Assembly (NCBI GenBank): GCA_015068655.1
Contig: SVKC01000003.1
Location: 1 to 64,000 of the forward strand
Length of the DNA: 64,000 nt
Reading direction: 5' to 3'
From: Oscillospiraceae bacterium
GTDB taxonomy: Bacteria > Bacillota > Clostridia > Monoglobales > Monoglobaceae
Positions 27,922 to 37,910 of the stretch are shown here, one piece after another. The number at the start of each line of letters is the position of its first letter. Within the stretch, counting starts at the first letter, position 1. The notes below the pieces were generated by a model. It had not been told where the DNA came from and ran no database searches. It saw only the letters and a program-made list of their open reading frames with translations. Both the position numbers and the translations under genes were made by a program.

Positions 27922-29188
27922 ATCATTGGTGAAAAATGATTATGTTGTTTCGGTAATCTGCAAAATACTGGGAGTAGTTGTAGCGGTTGCGTATTCTGCA
28001 CTGCTGGCAAGATATTTGGGCCCGTCGATTAAGGGTGAGATTGCCTACATAACCGGAATTGTAAGTATTTTTTCAATTGTGCTTACGATAGGTGTGCATC
28101 AGGCATATCCCTATTATAAAAAAAGGGATACCATTGGAGACGTGAAGCATTATTTTATGAACGCAGTGCTCCTTTTGTTTGGAATATACAGTATCATTTC
28201 TCTTGCAATATGCATTTTTTGTATAAAAAACAGTGTGCTGATAATATGCATTTTGCTTTCACTGATTTCGGCTTACAAAAGGATAGTCAGTTATGTATAT
28301 CTGGTTGAGGCAGGCGGAAAAAGAAATGTAACAATGCTTGTAATTCATATTGTTCAGGTTGTTTATATTTTGATTTTGTTTCTCACTACGGAAAGCAATT
28401 TCTTGTTGGGAATATCCGTCGTTGCATTTCAGGATGTGGTGCTGGCGGTTGTGTATACAAAAAAAATTCGTTTCAGATTCGGTATAAAATATCTGAAAGG
28501 GAATTTTCTTGTAAAACTGGTAGCTTATGGAATAGTTCCTATGATTTCACTGCTTGCATCGACACTCAATTACAGAATCGACATTCTTATGCTTCGGGGA
28601 TTTAATAATATAACCATAGCTTCGGTGGGAATATATTCCGTAGGTGTTGCTATTGCAGAGGAGGTTCTTCTGATTCCTGAAGCAATAAAAGAAATATTGT
28701 TGTCCAAGCTGGCAAAAGGGGCTAATGATGAAGCTGTTGCAACTGTTATGCGGTTGTGTTTTCCGATTTGCCTGCTGATGTTTGCGGGACTGGCTTGTTG
28801 TGGCTGGTGGCTGATAAACATTTTTTACGGAGAAGCTTATCTGGAGGCATATCCGGTTTTGGTAATTACAATGATTGGTGTTACAGCCATTATGTTCTAC
28901 AAGATGATTGCAACATATAATATTGTAAACAAAAAGCAAAACTTCAATCTGATAGTTTTGTTATCTTCGATTACTGTTAATGTAATAGCTAACTTTATTC
29001 TGATTCCAAGACTGAATATAGCGGGTGCAGCCATTGCGACAGTAATCTCATATATTTATTGTGCGGTTGTTTTTCTTATGTACTTTTCGCGGCGTAGCGG
29101 CATAAAAATCAGGAATATGGTTTTTATGACCAGACAGGATATTCTAACGTTGAAAAATTTATTTAGCAACAAGAAAAAGACGATTTAA
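27905..29188 (+). CDS. Oligosaccharide flippase / polysaccharide biosynthesis membrane protein
   Basis: Multi-pass; VVAVAYSALLARYLGPSIKGEIAYITGIVSIFSIVLTIGVHQAYPYYKKRD pattern typical of Wzx-like MATE proteins. Confidence 0.9.
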   Translation: MKGAIKSLVKNDYVVSVICKILGVVVAVAYSALLARYLGPSIKGEIAYITGIVSIFSIVLTIGVHQAYPYYKKRDTIGDVKHYFMNAVLLLFGIYSIISLAICIFCIKNSVLIICILLSLISAYKRIVSYVYLVEAGGKRNVTMLVIHIVQVVYILILFLTTESNFLLGISVVAFQDVVLAVVYTKKIRFRFGIKYLKGNFLVKLVAYGIVPMISLLASTLNYRIDILMLRGFNNITIASVGIYSVGVAIAEEVLLIPEAIKEILLSKLAKGANDEAVATVMRLCFPICLLMFAGLACCGWWLINIFYGEAYLEAYPVLVITMIGVTAIMFYKMIATYNIVNKKQNFNLIVLLSSITVNVIANFILIPRLNIAGAAIATVISYIYCAVVFLMYFSRRSGIKIRNMVFMTRQDILTLKNLFSNKKKTI

Positions 29189-29202
29189 AGGAGAATCTGA
29201 TT

Positions 29203-30117
29203 ATGAGCGGTATGTCTTTGGTATCGGTAATTATTCCTACCCATTCCGGAAGTGAAAATATTTGCAGAGCTGTTGACAGCATTCTTGCACAGACCTATGA
29301 GAATGTTGAAGCAATAGTTGTTGATGACAATGGAAGAGGCACTGAAGAACAGTTGAAAACTCAGAAAGAAATCGAGAAATACAAGGACGAACCAAAAGTG
29401 AAGTATATTATGCACGAGGTGAACAAAAACGGTTCTGCCGCAAGAAACACCGGTATTCGTGCATCACAGGGAGATTATATTGCTTTTTTGGATGATGATG
29501 ATGCTTTCCATCCTGATAATATTGAAAAACACCTGGCTCTTTTGACAAAGCTTCCGGAGGATTATGGACTTACGTACTGCGGATTTATAAATATTATCCC
29601 GGGTATGAAGGATGAAATTATTCACCCTTCTCAGGAGGGTGATGTCCTGTTTGATTTTCTGGTGAGGAAAATGAGAGTCGGAACCAGCCTGATTCTGATG
29701 AAGCGTGAAGTTATTGATTATGTAAAGGAATGGGACGAGTCCTTCCGCAGACATCAGGACTGGGAATTTCTTGCAAGAGTTCTTCAAAGGTACAAGATGG
29801 GACGAGTGGATAATGTTGGCATAAGCAAGTATATTACCGGACGGCATAATGCAAAACAACCCGATGTGTTTATGAAAAACCGTATTCATTTTCTTGAAAA
29901 AATGAAGCCCATAATTGAACAATTTGAGAAAAAGAAACAGAAAAAAATATATGATGTTCATTATTCACATATTGGTCTTGAATATTTCAAGGCAAAAAAA
30001 ATATTGAAAAGTATTCAATGGGCACTTAAAACCTCGAACCCATTTGGTGTTTTTTTGGGGTATTTTGTTTCGGGTTTGAATTATTTGAAAAAAAGAGTCA
30101 AAAGTGTGATAAAATAA
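29203..30117 (+). CDS. Glycosyltransferase family 2
   Basis: LVSVIIPTHSGSENICRAVDSILAQTYENVEAIVVDDNGRGTEEQ...NGSAARNTGIRASQGDYIAFLDDDD. Confidence 0.97.
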   Translation: MSGMSLVSVIIPTHSGSENICRAVDSILAQTYENVEAIVVDDNGRGTEEQLKTQKEIEKYKDEPKVKYIMHEVNKNGSAARNTGIRASQGDYIAFLDDDDAFHPDNIEKHLALLTKLPEDYGLTYCGFINIIPGMKDEIIHPSQEGDVLFDFLVRKMRVGTSLILMKREVIDYVKEWDESFRRHQDWEFLARVLQRYKMGRVDNVGISKYITGRHNAKQPDVFMKNRIHFLEKMKPIIEQFEKKKQKKIYDVHYSHIGLEYFKAKKILKSIQWALKTSNPFGVFLGYFVSGLNYLKKRVKSVIK

Positions 30118-30174
30118 CAAAAATACAGAAAGTGGTATTCCCTTTTCTGAATAAAAAAAGAGCGTGGAGAAAAT

Positions 30175-31428
30175 ATGCATAAACAGTTAAATGAACGTGA
30201 TAAAAGAAGAATAAGTTTAATATTTACACTTATCTTGGCAATGGACTTTATAAATTATATGATAGGTGAGTGGTTTGATACAGGCGGAATGATTTTCAGC
30301 CTTGCACTATTGGGTGCGGCAATGCTTTATAGCTACAAAACGATTATAAAGATAAAAATATCACCCCTTGCCTGGGCATTTATGATTTATGTTATATTGC
30401 TTTATGTGACTACCAGACAGGTTACCAGAACAACGCTTTTTGGAAGAGTTTTTATGTTTTCTTTTTTGGCGGTTTCAATTCTTGCGATGTATAAGTGTGA
30501 TACAGAAAAGCTTTTGAGGTATATGTCATATGTATCTCTTTTTCCCTGGTTGTTTTATAATGACATATTTGTGGAAATGACCTCCACTCAATATAACACG
30601 GGAGTTTCTCTGGGACTTTCATATGCAATATTTCCTTTGTTGGTTGCACCTATTTTTCATTTTTGTTTTTATCGCAAACAGGCAAAAAAATATATGTATA
30701 TACTATATGCCTTGGCTGTTTTTTTGCTTGTAAATCTGATGCTCAAGGGAAACCGTGGTATAATGGTGAGTGCTATAACAGCGGCGGCGCTGATATTTAT
30801 TCGCGGTGGCGGTGACAAAAGGCGCAGCGGTGCAAGTATGATTAGAATTGTTATTGTTGCGGTTGTTGCGATTATTTGTGTGGCAAATTTTTATGAAATT
30901 GTGGAATGGGCTTATGATTACTTAAACGAAAGAAATATAAATGCCAATTTTTTCAAGAAGATTCTGTCGCTTCAAAAACGAGGGGATATTTCCAATGGGC
31001 GCAACTTTATTTACGAATATACAATTAAGGAAATATTTGAAAAGCCTTTTTGGGGTCATGGAATTTCTACTATATTTGACAACTCAGGAGGCAGAATTGT
31101 ATATCCGCACAATCTGATTTTGCAGTTGTTTTATGACGGCGGAGCTGTACTTGCAATTCCTGTATCGCTTGTTATTTGCAGTGCTGTGGCTTACGCCTTT
31201 ATAGGCGAGGATAGAGAAGAAGCGCTTTTTAGTATGTTTTTGCTGGTCGTATGTTTACCACGTGCAATGTTTTCTGCGGATATATGGAGAACAGAGTCAT
31301 TGTGGCTTTTTGTTTTACATTCTATGAAGTATCATCAGATAAGGAAGGAACGAAAGACAAGACTGACGGCTGCTGATGCAGAACATATTGATGAAGAAAC
31401 GGCAATAACGGAAGGGGCAACCGAATAA
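30175..31428 (+). CDS. O-antigen polymerase/ligase-like (Wzy) membrane protein
   Basis: Multi-pass; GRNFIYEYTIKEIFEKPFWGHGISTIFDNSGGRIVYPHNLILQLFYDGG motif as in Wzy/O-antigen ligase families. Confidence 0.82.
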   Translation: MHKQLNERDKRRISLIFTLILAMDFINYMIGEWFDTGGMIFSLALLGAAMLYSYKTIIKIKISPLAWAFMIYVILLYVTTRQVTRTTLFGRVFMFSFLAVSILAMYKCDTEKLLRYMSYVSLFPWLFYNDIFVEMTSTQYNTGVSLGLSYAIFPLLVAPIFHFCFYRKQAKKYMYILYALAVFLLVNLMLKGNRGIMVSAITAAALIFIRGGGDKRRSGASMIRIVIVAVVAIICVANFYEIVEWAYDYLNERNINANFFKKILSLQKRGDISNGRNFIYEYTIKEIFEKPFWGHGISTIFDNSGGRIVYPHNLILQLFYDGGAVLAIPVSLVICSAVAYAFIGEDREEALFSMFLLVVCLPRAMFSADIWRTESLWLFVLHSMKYHQIRKERKTRLTAADAEHIDEETAITEGATE

Positions 31429-31429
31429 G

Positions 31430-32662
31430 ATGACAAATGAATTCAGAAGACTTGTTGAGCTTTTGAACCTTGCAGTTTTTGGAAGAACCAGCGAAGAAAA
31501 AACTGCGGCTGATATGGAAAAGGTATGTGAAGCTGCCCTGAGACAGGGAGTTCTTCCCCTTGTTTTCGGTGCCTTGGATGCTGATGCACGGAAGACGCTT
31601 AATCCCAAATGGGAACAGATGTTTTTTCGTGCAATGATGAAGAACGAGCAGAAAATGGCTGTGCTTTCGGGACTTGCGAAAAAGCTGGAGGAAGAAAAAA
31701 TTTCTTATTGTATATTGAAGGGCTGTACGGTGGCAAAGGACTATTATCTTTCCCAATGCAGGCTTTCTGGCGACATTGATTTGTATGTAATGCCCCAATA
31801 TGAGAAAAAAACCTCTGACTTGCTCAAAAGTCTTGGATTTGCCGTTGAGCCGCGTGCGGAGGGCAATCAGGATTTCAAAGCAAGCAGTCCTGCGGCAGGG
31901 CTTATTGAGGTTCATGTTCAGCTTTATGCGGAGGTTTTCAGCAATGCTGTTCTCAAAAATCAATTTGGTATAACCGAAGAATTTGTGGATATGCAAATAA
32001 ACGAATTCCTCACGGTAAAATCTCTCGGAAGCAATGATATGCTGGACTTTCTCACCACACACTTCATAAAACATTTTGTCAGGGAAGGCAGCGGCATAAG
32101 ACAGGTTACGGATTTACTTGCCTTTGTTGAAAAACACAAGAATGAAATAGATTTTGAACGCTATTTTGAAAAGCTGGAAAGGCTGAAGTTCAAGAAGCTT
32201 ATTTTGAACGTATTCGGAATCGGCGTGAAATATTTCGGGCTTGATTTGGAGGATTATTCTTTTGAACTTGAAGAAGAGCTTATGAAGGATATTGAAGCCG
32301 GAGAGAATTTTGGTGCAGGGGAAAAGGAACGTTTTGAGTTTTATCAGGAGTTTTTGAAGAAAAGAACAAAAGCTGATGACTCCGATACCAAAAGATTGGT
32401 AAGAAAGAGAAAAACATCATCCCTCAAGGCGGCGATTTTGCCCGGAAGGAAGGCTTTAATCAAAAAAGGATATTCGTATCTGGGGAAATCTGCATTATTG
32501 TATCCTGTTGCATATGCACATCGAGTTGTGGATATATTTGGTGCGCTTGCAAGGGGGAAAAAGAGCCTTGGCGGTACCATTTATGGTTCGAAAAAAGAGA
32601 ACAAAATAGTGAATGACAGACTAAAATTAATGAACGAATTGGACATTATTGATGAAGAGTAG
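31430..32662 (+). CDS. Nucleotidyltransferase family protein (putative)
   Basis: YCILKGCTVAKDYYLSQCRLSGDIDLYVMPQYEKKTSDLLKSLGF, resembles the uncharacterised nucleotidyltransferase family common in capsule loci. Confidence 0.8.
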   Translation: MTNEFRRLVELLNLAVFGRTSEEKTAADMEKVCEAALRQGVLPLVFGALDADARKTLNPKWEQMFFRAMMKNEQKMAVLSGLAKKLEEEKISYCILKGCTVAKDYYLSQCRLSGDIDLYVMPQYEKKTSDLLKSLGFAVEPRAEGNQDFKASSPAAGLIEVHVQLYAEVFSNAVLKNQFGITEEFVDMQINEFLTVKSLGSNDMLDFLTTHFIKHFVREGSGIRQVTDLLAFVEKHKNEIDFERYFEKLERLKFKKLILNVFGIGVKYFGLDLEDYSFELEEELMKDIEAGENFGAGEKERFEFYQEFLKKRTKADDSDTKRLVRKRKTSSLKAAILPGRKALIKKGYSYLGKSALLYPVAYAHRVVDIFGALARGKKSLGGTIYGSKKENKIVNDRLKLMNELDIIDEE

Positions 32663-32686
32663 TTGCACACAAAGGGGAGTATTTCT

Positions 32687-33739
32687 ATGAAAATATCGGT
32701 TATAACCTGTCACCGTGCTTATAATTACGGTGCGGTGCTTCAGGCATATGCCTTGCAGAAATATCTGACAGAGAATGGGCATAAGGCGGAGGTAATTGAT
32801 TATTATCCGTCTTATGTGAAAAGCGAAGGAAGTATTGTCAAGCGTATTGCGAAAAAGCTTCTCTTTTTCCCCAATCGCATAAGGTGTAAAAAGAGCTTTG
32901 GGACGTTTTTGAGACAAAGATTAAAGCTTTCCGAAAAAACTTATTCTTCTTTTGAAGAGCTGAAAAGCTTCCCCGGAAACTCGGATATGTATATTACCGG
33001 AAGTGACCAGGTTTGGAATATGAATATGCAAAACGGAAAGGACGATAGTTACTTTTTGGGTTTTGTTCCTGAAAAGGCGAAAAAAGTATCTTATGCTGCC
33101 AGCATTGCAATGGACGAGTTGAATTCTGAGCAGGCAGACAGAATGAAGAAAATGCTGAAAGATTTTGATGCTGTTTCTGTTCGTGAAAAATCCGGATGTG
33201 CTTTGCTTGAAGAGCTACATATACCTTGCAGTCAGGTATGTGACCCCGTATATCTTCCGGGAGCGGATGAATGGAAAAAGGTTGCCCGAAAAGTGACAGA
33301 TGAAAAGTATATTCTTGTATATGCATTTTACGGACAGAAGAATGTTTATGAATATGCAAGAGAGCTTGGAAAGAAAGAAAACTGCAAGGTGTATTCCGTG
33401 AACACAAGCTTTGTTGATGCTTTCAGAGGTATTGACAAGTATTTCTGGGCGGTTTCTCCTGAAGAATTTGTAGGTCTTGTTTCAGGTGCAAATATGGTTG
33501 TGACAAATTCATTTCACGGTTTTTCTTTTTCCTTGATTTTCAACAAGCCCGTCTGCCTTTTCAAAACAGACAAAAAAGGAAACAGCAGACTTCTGGATAT
33601 GGCAGAAAAAATCGGGGCAAACACGGAAAAAGAAAATAGTCAGTTGATTGCGGATATTTCAGATTATACCGAAATAAATAAAAAGCTTGAGGAATACCGA
33701 AAGAATTCTATGGAATTTCTGAAAAACTGCGGAGTTTGA
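32687..33739 (+). CDS. Polysaccharide pyruvyl transferase family protein (second copy)
   Basis: MKISVITCHRAYNYGAVLQAYALQKYLTENGHKAEVIDYYP...MYITGSDQVWN...VVTNSFHGFSFSLIFNKPVCLF. Confidence 0.93.
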   Translation: MKISVITCHRAYNYGAVLQAYALQKYLTENGHKAEVIDYYPSYVKSEGSIVKRIAKKLLFFPNRIRCKKSFGTFLRQRLKLSEKTYSSFEELKSFPGNSDMYITGSDQVWNMNMQNGKDDSYFLGFVPEKAKKVSYAASIAMDELNSEQADRMKKMLKDFDAVSVREKSGCALLEELHIPCSQVCDPVYLPGADEWKKVARKVTDEKYILVYAFYGQKNVYEYARELGKKENCKVYSVNTSFVDAFRGIDKYFWAVSPEEFVGLVSGANMVVTNSFHGFSFSLIFNKPVCLFKTDKKGNSRLLDMAEKIGANTEKENSQLIADISDYTEINKKLEEYRKNSMEFLKNCGV

Positions 33740-33754
33740 GAAGAGGGAAAGAAT

Positions 33755-34894
33755 ATGAAGCTTGTTGCTCAGGAAAAATGCACAGGCTGCGGAGCTTGCA
33801 TTAGCTTGTGTCCGCAACAGTGTATCGCTATGAAACAAAATGCACAGGGTTTTTTTGTCCCTGAAATAGACGAGAGCCGATGTGTAGATTGCGGAAAATG
33901 CAGAGCTGTTTGCCATGTATTGAAGGAACATAATGATGTGGTGGAAAACAGTAGCTTTTCAGCAGTTTGGGCAAAGGAAAAAGACCAGCGTTTTTCAGGT
34001 TCTTCGGGAGGCGTTTTCGGACTTCTTGCAGAAGCGGTATTGAATGAAGGAGGCATTGTTTTCGGTGCAGCCTTTTCGGATGATTACAAGAGCCTTGCCC
34101 ACCGGAGTACGGATAGTGTTTCGCTGGAAAAACTGAAAAAATCAAAGTATTTTGAGAGCGAAATGGGTAATACTGTGGCTGATATTCTTGCTGAACTGAA
34201 AAAAGACAGATGGGTTTTGTTTTGCGGTACACCCTGTCAGGCTATGGGACTTCGAAGTGCTTTCGGAGAAAAATATGACAAGTTGATTATCTGTGATTTT
34301 CTTTGTTATGGTGTCCCATCCCAGACTGCTTATCGAAAATATATTTCGGATATAGAGAAAAAGTATGACAAAAAGGTTAAGTCGGTCAGCTTTCGTTCAA
34401 AAAAACTGGGCTGGAAGACTTATTGTATGTATATTGAATTCGAAGGCGGCGGTGAGTATCTTAAAACAGCAAATGAAGACCCGTTCTTAAAACTGTTTTT
34501 TGGCAATGTTGCGATGCGTGATTGCTGTTATGAGTGCAAAAGAGCAGAAATGAGCGAAGCAGACATTACTCTTGGTGATTTCTGGGGCGTAACACGCCTG
34601 AAGGATTTCACCGATACAGATGAGGGCATTTCCCTTGTTGCGGTGCATAACGAAAAAGGGCAGAAATGGATGGAAAAAATCTCTGAAAAGCTTGCTGCAC
34701 AACCTTTGGAAAAAGAATGGGTTGAATATGCATACAACAAAAAAATGCCGCAAAAGCGCGGCGGTGACATAAACTTTTATACATTTGATTTTTTTGATAA
34801 TGATATATTGCCAAAAAATAATTTAAAGACAAAGCTTAAAAGCTTTTGCTTTAAAAACAAGTTCATAAGAAAACTGATATACAAAAAAGGATAA
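33755..34894 (+). CDS. Coenzyme F420 hydrogenase/dehydrogenase beta-subunit-like 4Fe-4S protein
   Basis: Two ferredoxin motifs CTGCGACISLCPQQC and CVDCGKCRAVCH, then FSGSSGGVFGLLAEAVL...FCGTPCQAMGLRSAFG. Confidence 0.93.
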   Translation: MKLVAQEKCTGCGACISLCPQQCIAMKQNAQGFFVPEIDESRCVDCGKCRAVCHVLKEHNDVVENSSFSAVWAKEKDQRFSGSSGGVFGLLAEAVLNEGGIVFGAAFSDDYKSLAHRSTDSVSLEKLKKSKYFESEMGNTVADILAELKKDRWVLFCGTPCQAMGLRSAFGEKYDKLIICDFLCYGVPSQTAYRKYISDIEKKYDKKVKSVSFRSKKLGWKTYCMYIEFEGGGEYLKTANEDPFLKLFFGNVAMRDCCYECKRAEMSEADITLGDFWGVTRLKDFTDTDEGISLVAVHNEKGQKWMEKISEKLAAQPLEKEWVEYAYNKKMPQKRGGDINFYTFDFFDNDILPKNNLKTKLKSFCFKNKFIRKLIYKKG

Positions 34895-34895
34895 C

Positions 34896-34932
34896 AAAAA
34901 TGCCCCGATGAAGAAAATCGGGGCATTTTTTT
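34896..34932 (+). terminator. Intrinsic terminator at end of polysaccharide locus
   Basis: AAAAATGCCCCGATGAAGAAAATCGGGGCATTTTTTT. Confidence 0.88.
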
Positions 34933-35029
34933 GCCAATAAGAAGGAATCCGCAAATTTTTGTCGAAGTAAAAAAGGAAGACCCTTTTTGGAATTTGGCTA
35001 AAAAGGAGAAAAAACGAGGTTTTAAAGCT

Positions 35030-37603
35030 ATGGCGAAAGAAAACAATCATGAGGGACTGTTCGATGTCTCCAAGCTGAACATTGTTCCTGTTGAAATTGA
35101 AAAAGAAATGAGAAAGTCATACATTGAGTATGCTATGTCTGTTATTGTGGGACGTGCGCTTCCTGATGTCCGTGACGGGTTGAAGCCTGTTCATAGACGT
35201 ATACTTTATGCAATGTATGAGGATAACCTTACTCCCGAAAGAGAGTACAGAAAGAGTGCGACTACCGTCGGTAACGTGCTTGGTAGATACCATCCTCACG
35301 GTGACGCATCGGTTTATGATGCAATGGTTCGTATGGCTCAGGATTTCTCAATGAGATACCCGACAGTTGACGGTCACGGTAACTTTGGTTCGGTGGACGG
35401 CGACCCTGCGGCTGCTTATCGTTATACTGAGGCAAGAATGTCGAAAATGGCTGTCCGTATGCTTACGGACATTGAAAAGGAAACGGTTGACTTTATGCCG
35501 AACTTCGACGAAAGCCGAAAGGAGCCTATTGTGCTTCCATCACGTTTTCCGCATCTTCTTGTCAACGGCTCCGATGGTATTGCTGTCGGTATGGCAACAA
35601 AAATTCCGCCCCATAATCTGACAGAGGTTATAGATGGAATTATTGCGGTTATTGACAATCCTGAAATTACAATAGATGAGCTTATGGAATACATCAAGGG
35701 TCCCGATTTCCCGACAGGTGCGCAGATTATGGGAACAAACGGAATCCGCTCGGCTTATCATACGGGACGAGGAAAGCTCCGTCTCAGGGCAAGAGCGGAA
35801 ATCGAAGAATACGGTGACAACCGCCAGAGAATTGTGTTCACGGAAATTCCTTATATGGTCAACAAGGCAAGACTTATTGAAAGCATCGCAAATCTGGTAC
35901 GTGACAAGCGATTGGAGGGCATTTCCGACCTTCGTGATGAGTCCGACCGTGATGGTATGAGAATTGTTGTCGAAGTGAAGAGAGATGCCAATGCAACAAT
36001 TGTACTTAATCAGCTTTACAAGTTCACTCAGCTTGAAGACACCTTTAGTGTTATTATGCTTGCTCTTGTGAACAGAGTTGAGCCGAAGGTTCTCAATCTT
36101 CGTGAAATTCTTGATGAGTATATTGCTTTCCAGAAGGATGTTATTGTCAGAAGATGTATCTTTGACAAGCGGAAGGCGGAGGCAAGAGCTCATATTCTTG
36201 AAGGTCTCAGAAAGGCTCTTGACAATATTGATGAAATTATCAGCATTATCAGAAACAGCTATAATGATGCGAAACCCAATTTGATGGAACGCTTTGATTT
36301 CACGGAGGTGCAGGCTCAGGCTATTCTTGATATGAGACTTGCACGTCTTCAGGGCTTGGAACGTGAAAAGCTTGATGCGGAATATGCTGAGCTTATGGCA
36401 TTCATCAAGGAGCTTGAAGAAATACTCGCAAGCGAACAGAGAGTTCTTGAGGTTATAAAGGAAGAGATTTCCGAAATCCGTGAAAAATTCGGCGATGAGA
36501 GAAGAACCTCCATTGAGCCTGTTGTGGATGACATTGACTACGAAGATCTTATTGAAGAGGAAGATAATGTTATCACAATGACGAAGCAGGGTTATATCAA
36601 GCGTCTTGCTGTTGATACCTACAAGAGTCAAAAACGTGGCGGCAAGGGTATAATAGGTATGCAGACAAAGGAAGAAGACTTTGTGAATACAATGTTTGTT
36701 GCGTCCACTCATGCATATATTCTCTTCTTCACCAACACGGGAAGAATGTACCGCATAAAGGCTTATGAAATTCCGGAGGCAGGTCGTCAGGCAAAGGGAA
36801 CTGCAATTGTAAACCTTCTTCAGCTTGAAACGGGAGAAAAGATTTCTGCAATGATTCCTGTGCGTGAGTATGTTGAAGGTGAATATCTGATTATGGCAAC
36901 ACGAAACGGTGTTATCAAGAAAACGGATATTATGGAATACGAAAACGCACCCAAGGGCGGAAAAATTGCTATTAACCTTGATGAGGGCGATGAGCTTATC
37001 AACGTAAAGAAGACTGGCGGCACATCTCATATCTTTATGGGAACACATGACGGAAAGATGATTCGCTTTGAAGAAAGCGATGTCAGAACTCTGGGTCGTG
37101 TGTCCAGAGGTGTACGCGGTATTATGCTGAAGGATGGCGACTATGTTGTAGGTATGGATGTAATGCGTGAGGGCTCAAGAGTTCTCGTAATAAGCGAAAA
37201 CGGTTACGGAAAGAAGACGGAGCTTGATGAATACAAGGTTCAGTCCCGTGGCGGTCAGGGAACCACAACCTACAAAATTTCCGAGGAAACCGGTGCTGTA
37301 TCAGGTTTTGGTCTTGTTAGTGACGAGGACGACATTATCATTATTACCTCCGAGGGTGTAATCATCAGAATTGACACAGCTGACATAAGCACTTTGAAGC
37401 GTGTAACCAAAGGCGTAAGGCTTATGCGTCTGGGTGAGGGTGTGAAGATTGTGTCTGCAGCGGCTGTTGCGCACGAAGAAGAAACAGAGGAAGAAGTGAC
37501 GGATGATACAACGCCTGAGAATGTTGATACACCTGTGGATAATTCCGACGAAAGTGTGGAAAACACGGACAATGCTGTGGATAACTCTGTGGATAATGTG
37601 TAA
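35030..37603 (+). CDS. gyrA: DNA gyrase subunit A
   Basis: [114 protein letters not shown]. Confidence 0.98.
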   Translation: MAKENNHEGLFDVSKLNIVPVEIEKEMRKSYIEYAMSVIVGRALPDVRDGLKPVHRRILYAMYEDNLTPEREYRKSATTVGNVLGRYHPHGDASVYDAMVRMAQDFSMRYPTVDGHGNFGSVDGDPAAAYRYTEARMSKMAVRMLTDIEKETVDFMPNFDESRKEPIVLPSRFPHLLVNGSDGIAVGMATKIPPHNLTEVIDGIIAVIDNPEITIDELMEYIKGPDFPTGAQIMGTNGIRSAYHTGRGKLRLRARAEIEEYGDNRQRIVFTEIPYMVNKARLIESIANLVRDKRLEGISDLRDESDRDGMRIVVEVKRDANATIVLNQLYKFTQLEDTFSVIMLALVNRVEPKVLNLREILDEYIAFQKDVIVRRCIFDKRKAEARAHILEGLRKALDNIDEIISIIRNSYNDAKPNLMERFDFTEVQAQAILDMRLARLQGLEREKLDAEYAELMAFIKELEEILASEQRVLEVIKEEISEIREKFGDERRTSIEPVVDDIDYEDLIEEEDNVITMTKQGYIKRLAVDTYKSQKRGGKGIIGMQTKEEDFVNTMFVASTHAYILFFTNTGRMYRIKAYEIPEAGRQAKGTAIVNLLQLETGEKISAMIPVREYVEGEYLIMATRNGVIKKTDIMEYENAPKGGKIAINLDEGDELINVKKTGGTSHIFMGTHDGKMIRFEESDVRTLGRVSRGVRGIMLKDGDYVVGMDVMREGSRVLVISENGYGKKTELDEYKVQSRGGQGTTTYKISEETGAVSGFGLVSDEDDIIIITSEGVIIRIDTADISTLKRVTKGVRLMRLGEGVKIVSAAAVAHEEETEEEVTDDTTPENVDTPVDNSDESVENTDNAVDNSVDNV

Positions 37604-37736
37604 AACCCAGTGAAATCGGCACATACAAGGCTGTGGAAAACTTCTTTTGTTGTCGAAAAATGCGAATATGTGCATTTTGATGTAAAAAGATAGAAAAGTG
37701 CATAATTTTTTTGTTTAATGCACACAACGGTAATAC

Positions 37737-37781
37737 AAAACCCCGAAACCCCAGTAAAATCAAGGGTTTCGGGGTTTTTTT
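37737..37781 (+). terminator. Intrinsic terminator downstream of gyrA
   Basis: AAAACCCCGAAACCC...GGGTTTCGGGGTTTTTTT. Confidence 0.88.
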
Positions 37782-37910
37782 GTGCGAGGTTGTGCAATAT
37801 CAATAAAAGAAAATTTTAAATTTGTGCAATAAAGCTCTAACATTTTCTGAAAAAATGTGTTAGAATGAGTCTAAGATATAAAAGCTAACTATTTTGGGAG
37901 GTTATTATAA

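Noticed and set aside
31322-32074. 250-aa minus-strand ORF spanning the wzy-like/nucleotidyltransferase junction
   Set aside because: Antisense to two supported genes in a co-directional operon; no motif.
35540-37048. 502-aa minus-strand ORF antisense to gyrA
   Set aside because: Lies wholly inside the well-supported gyrA gene on the opposite strand; Cys/Asn/His/Ile-rich translation without recognisable domain, typical of antisense frames to this codon usage.
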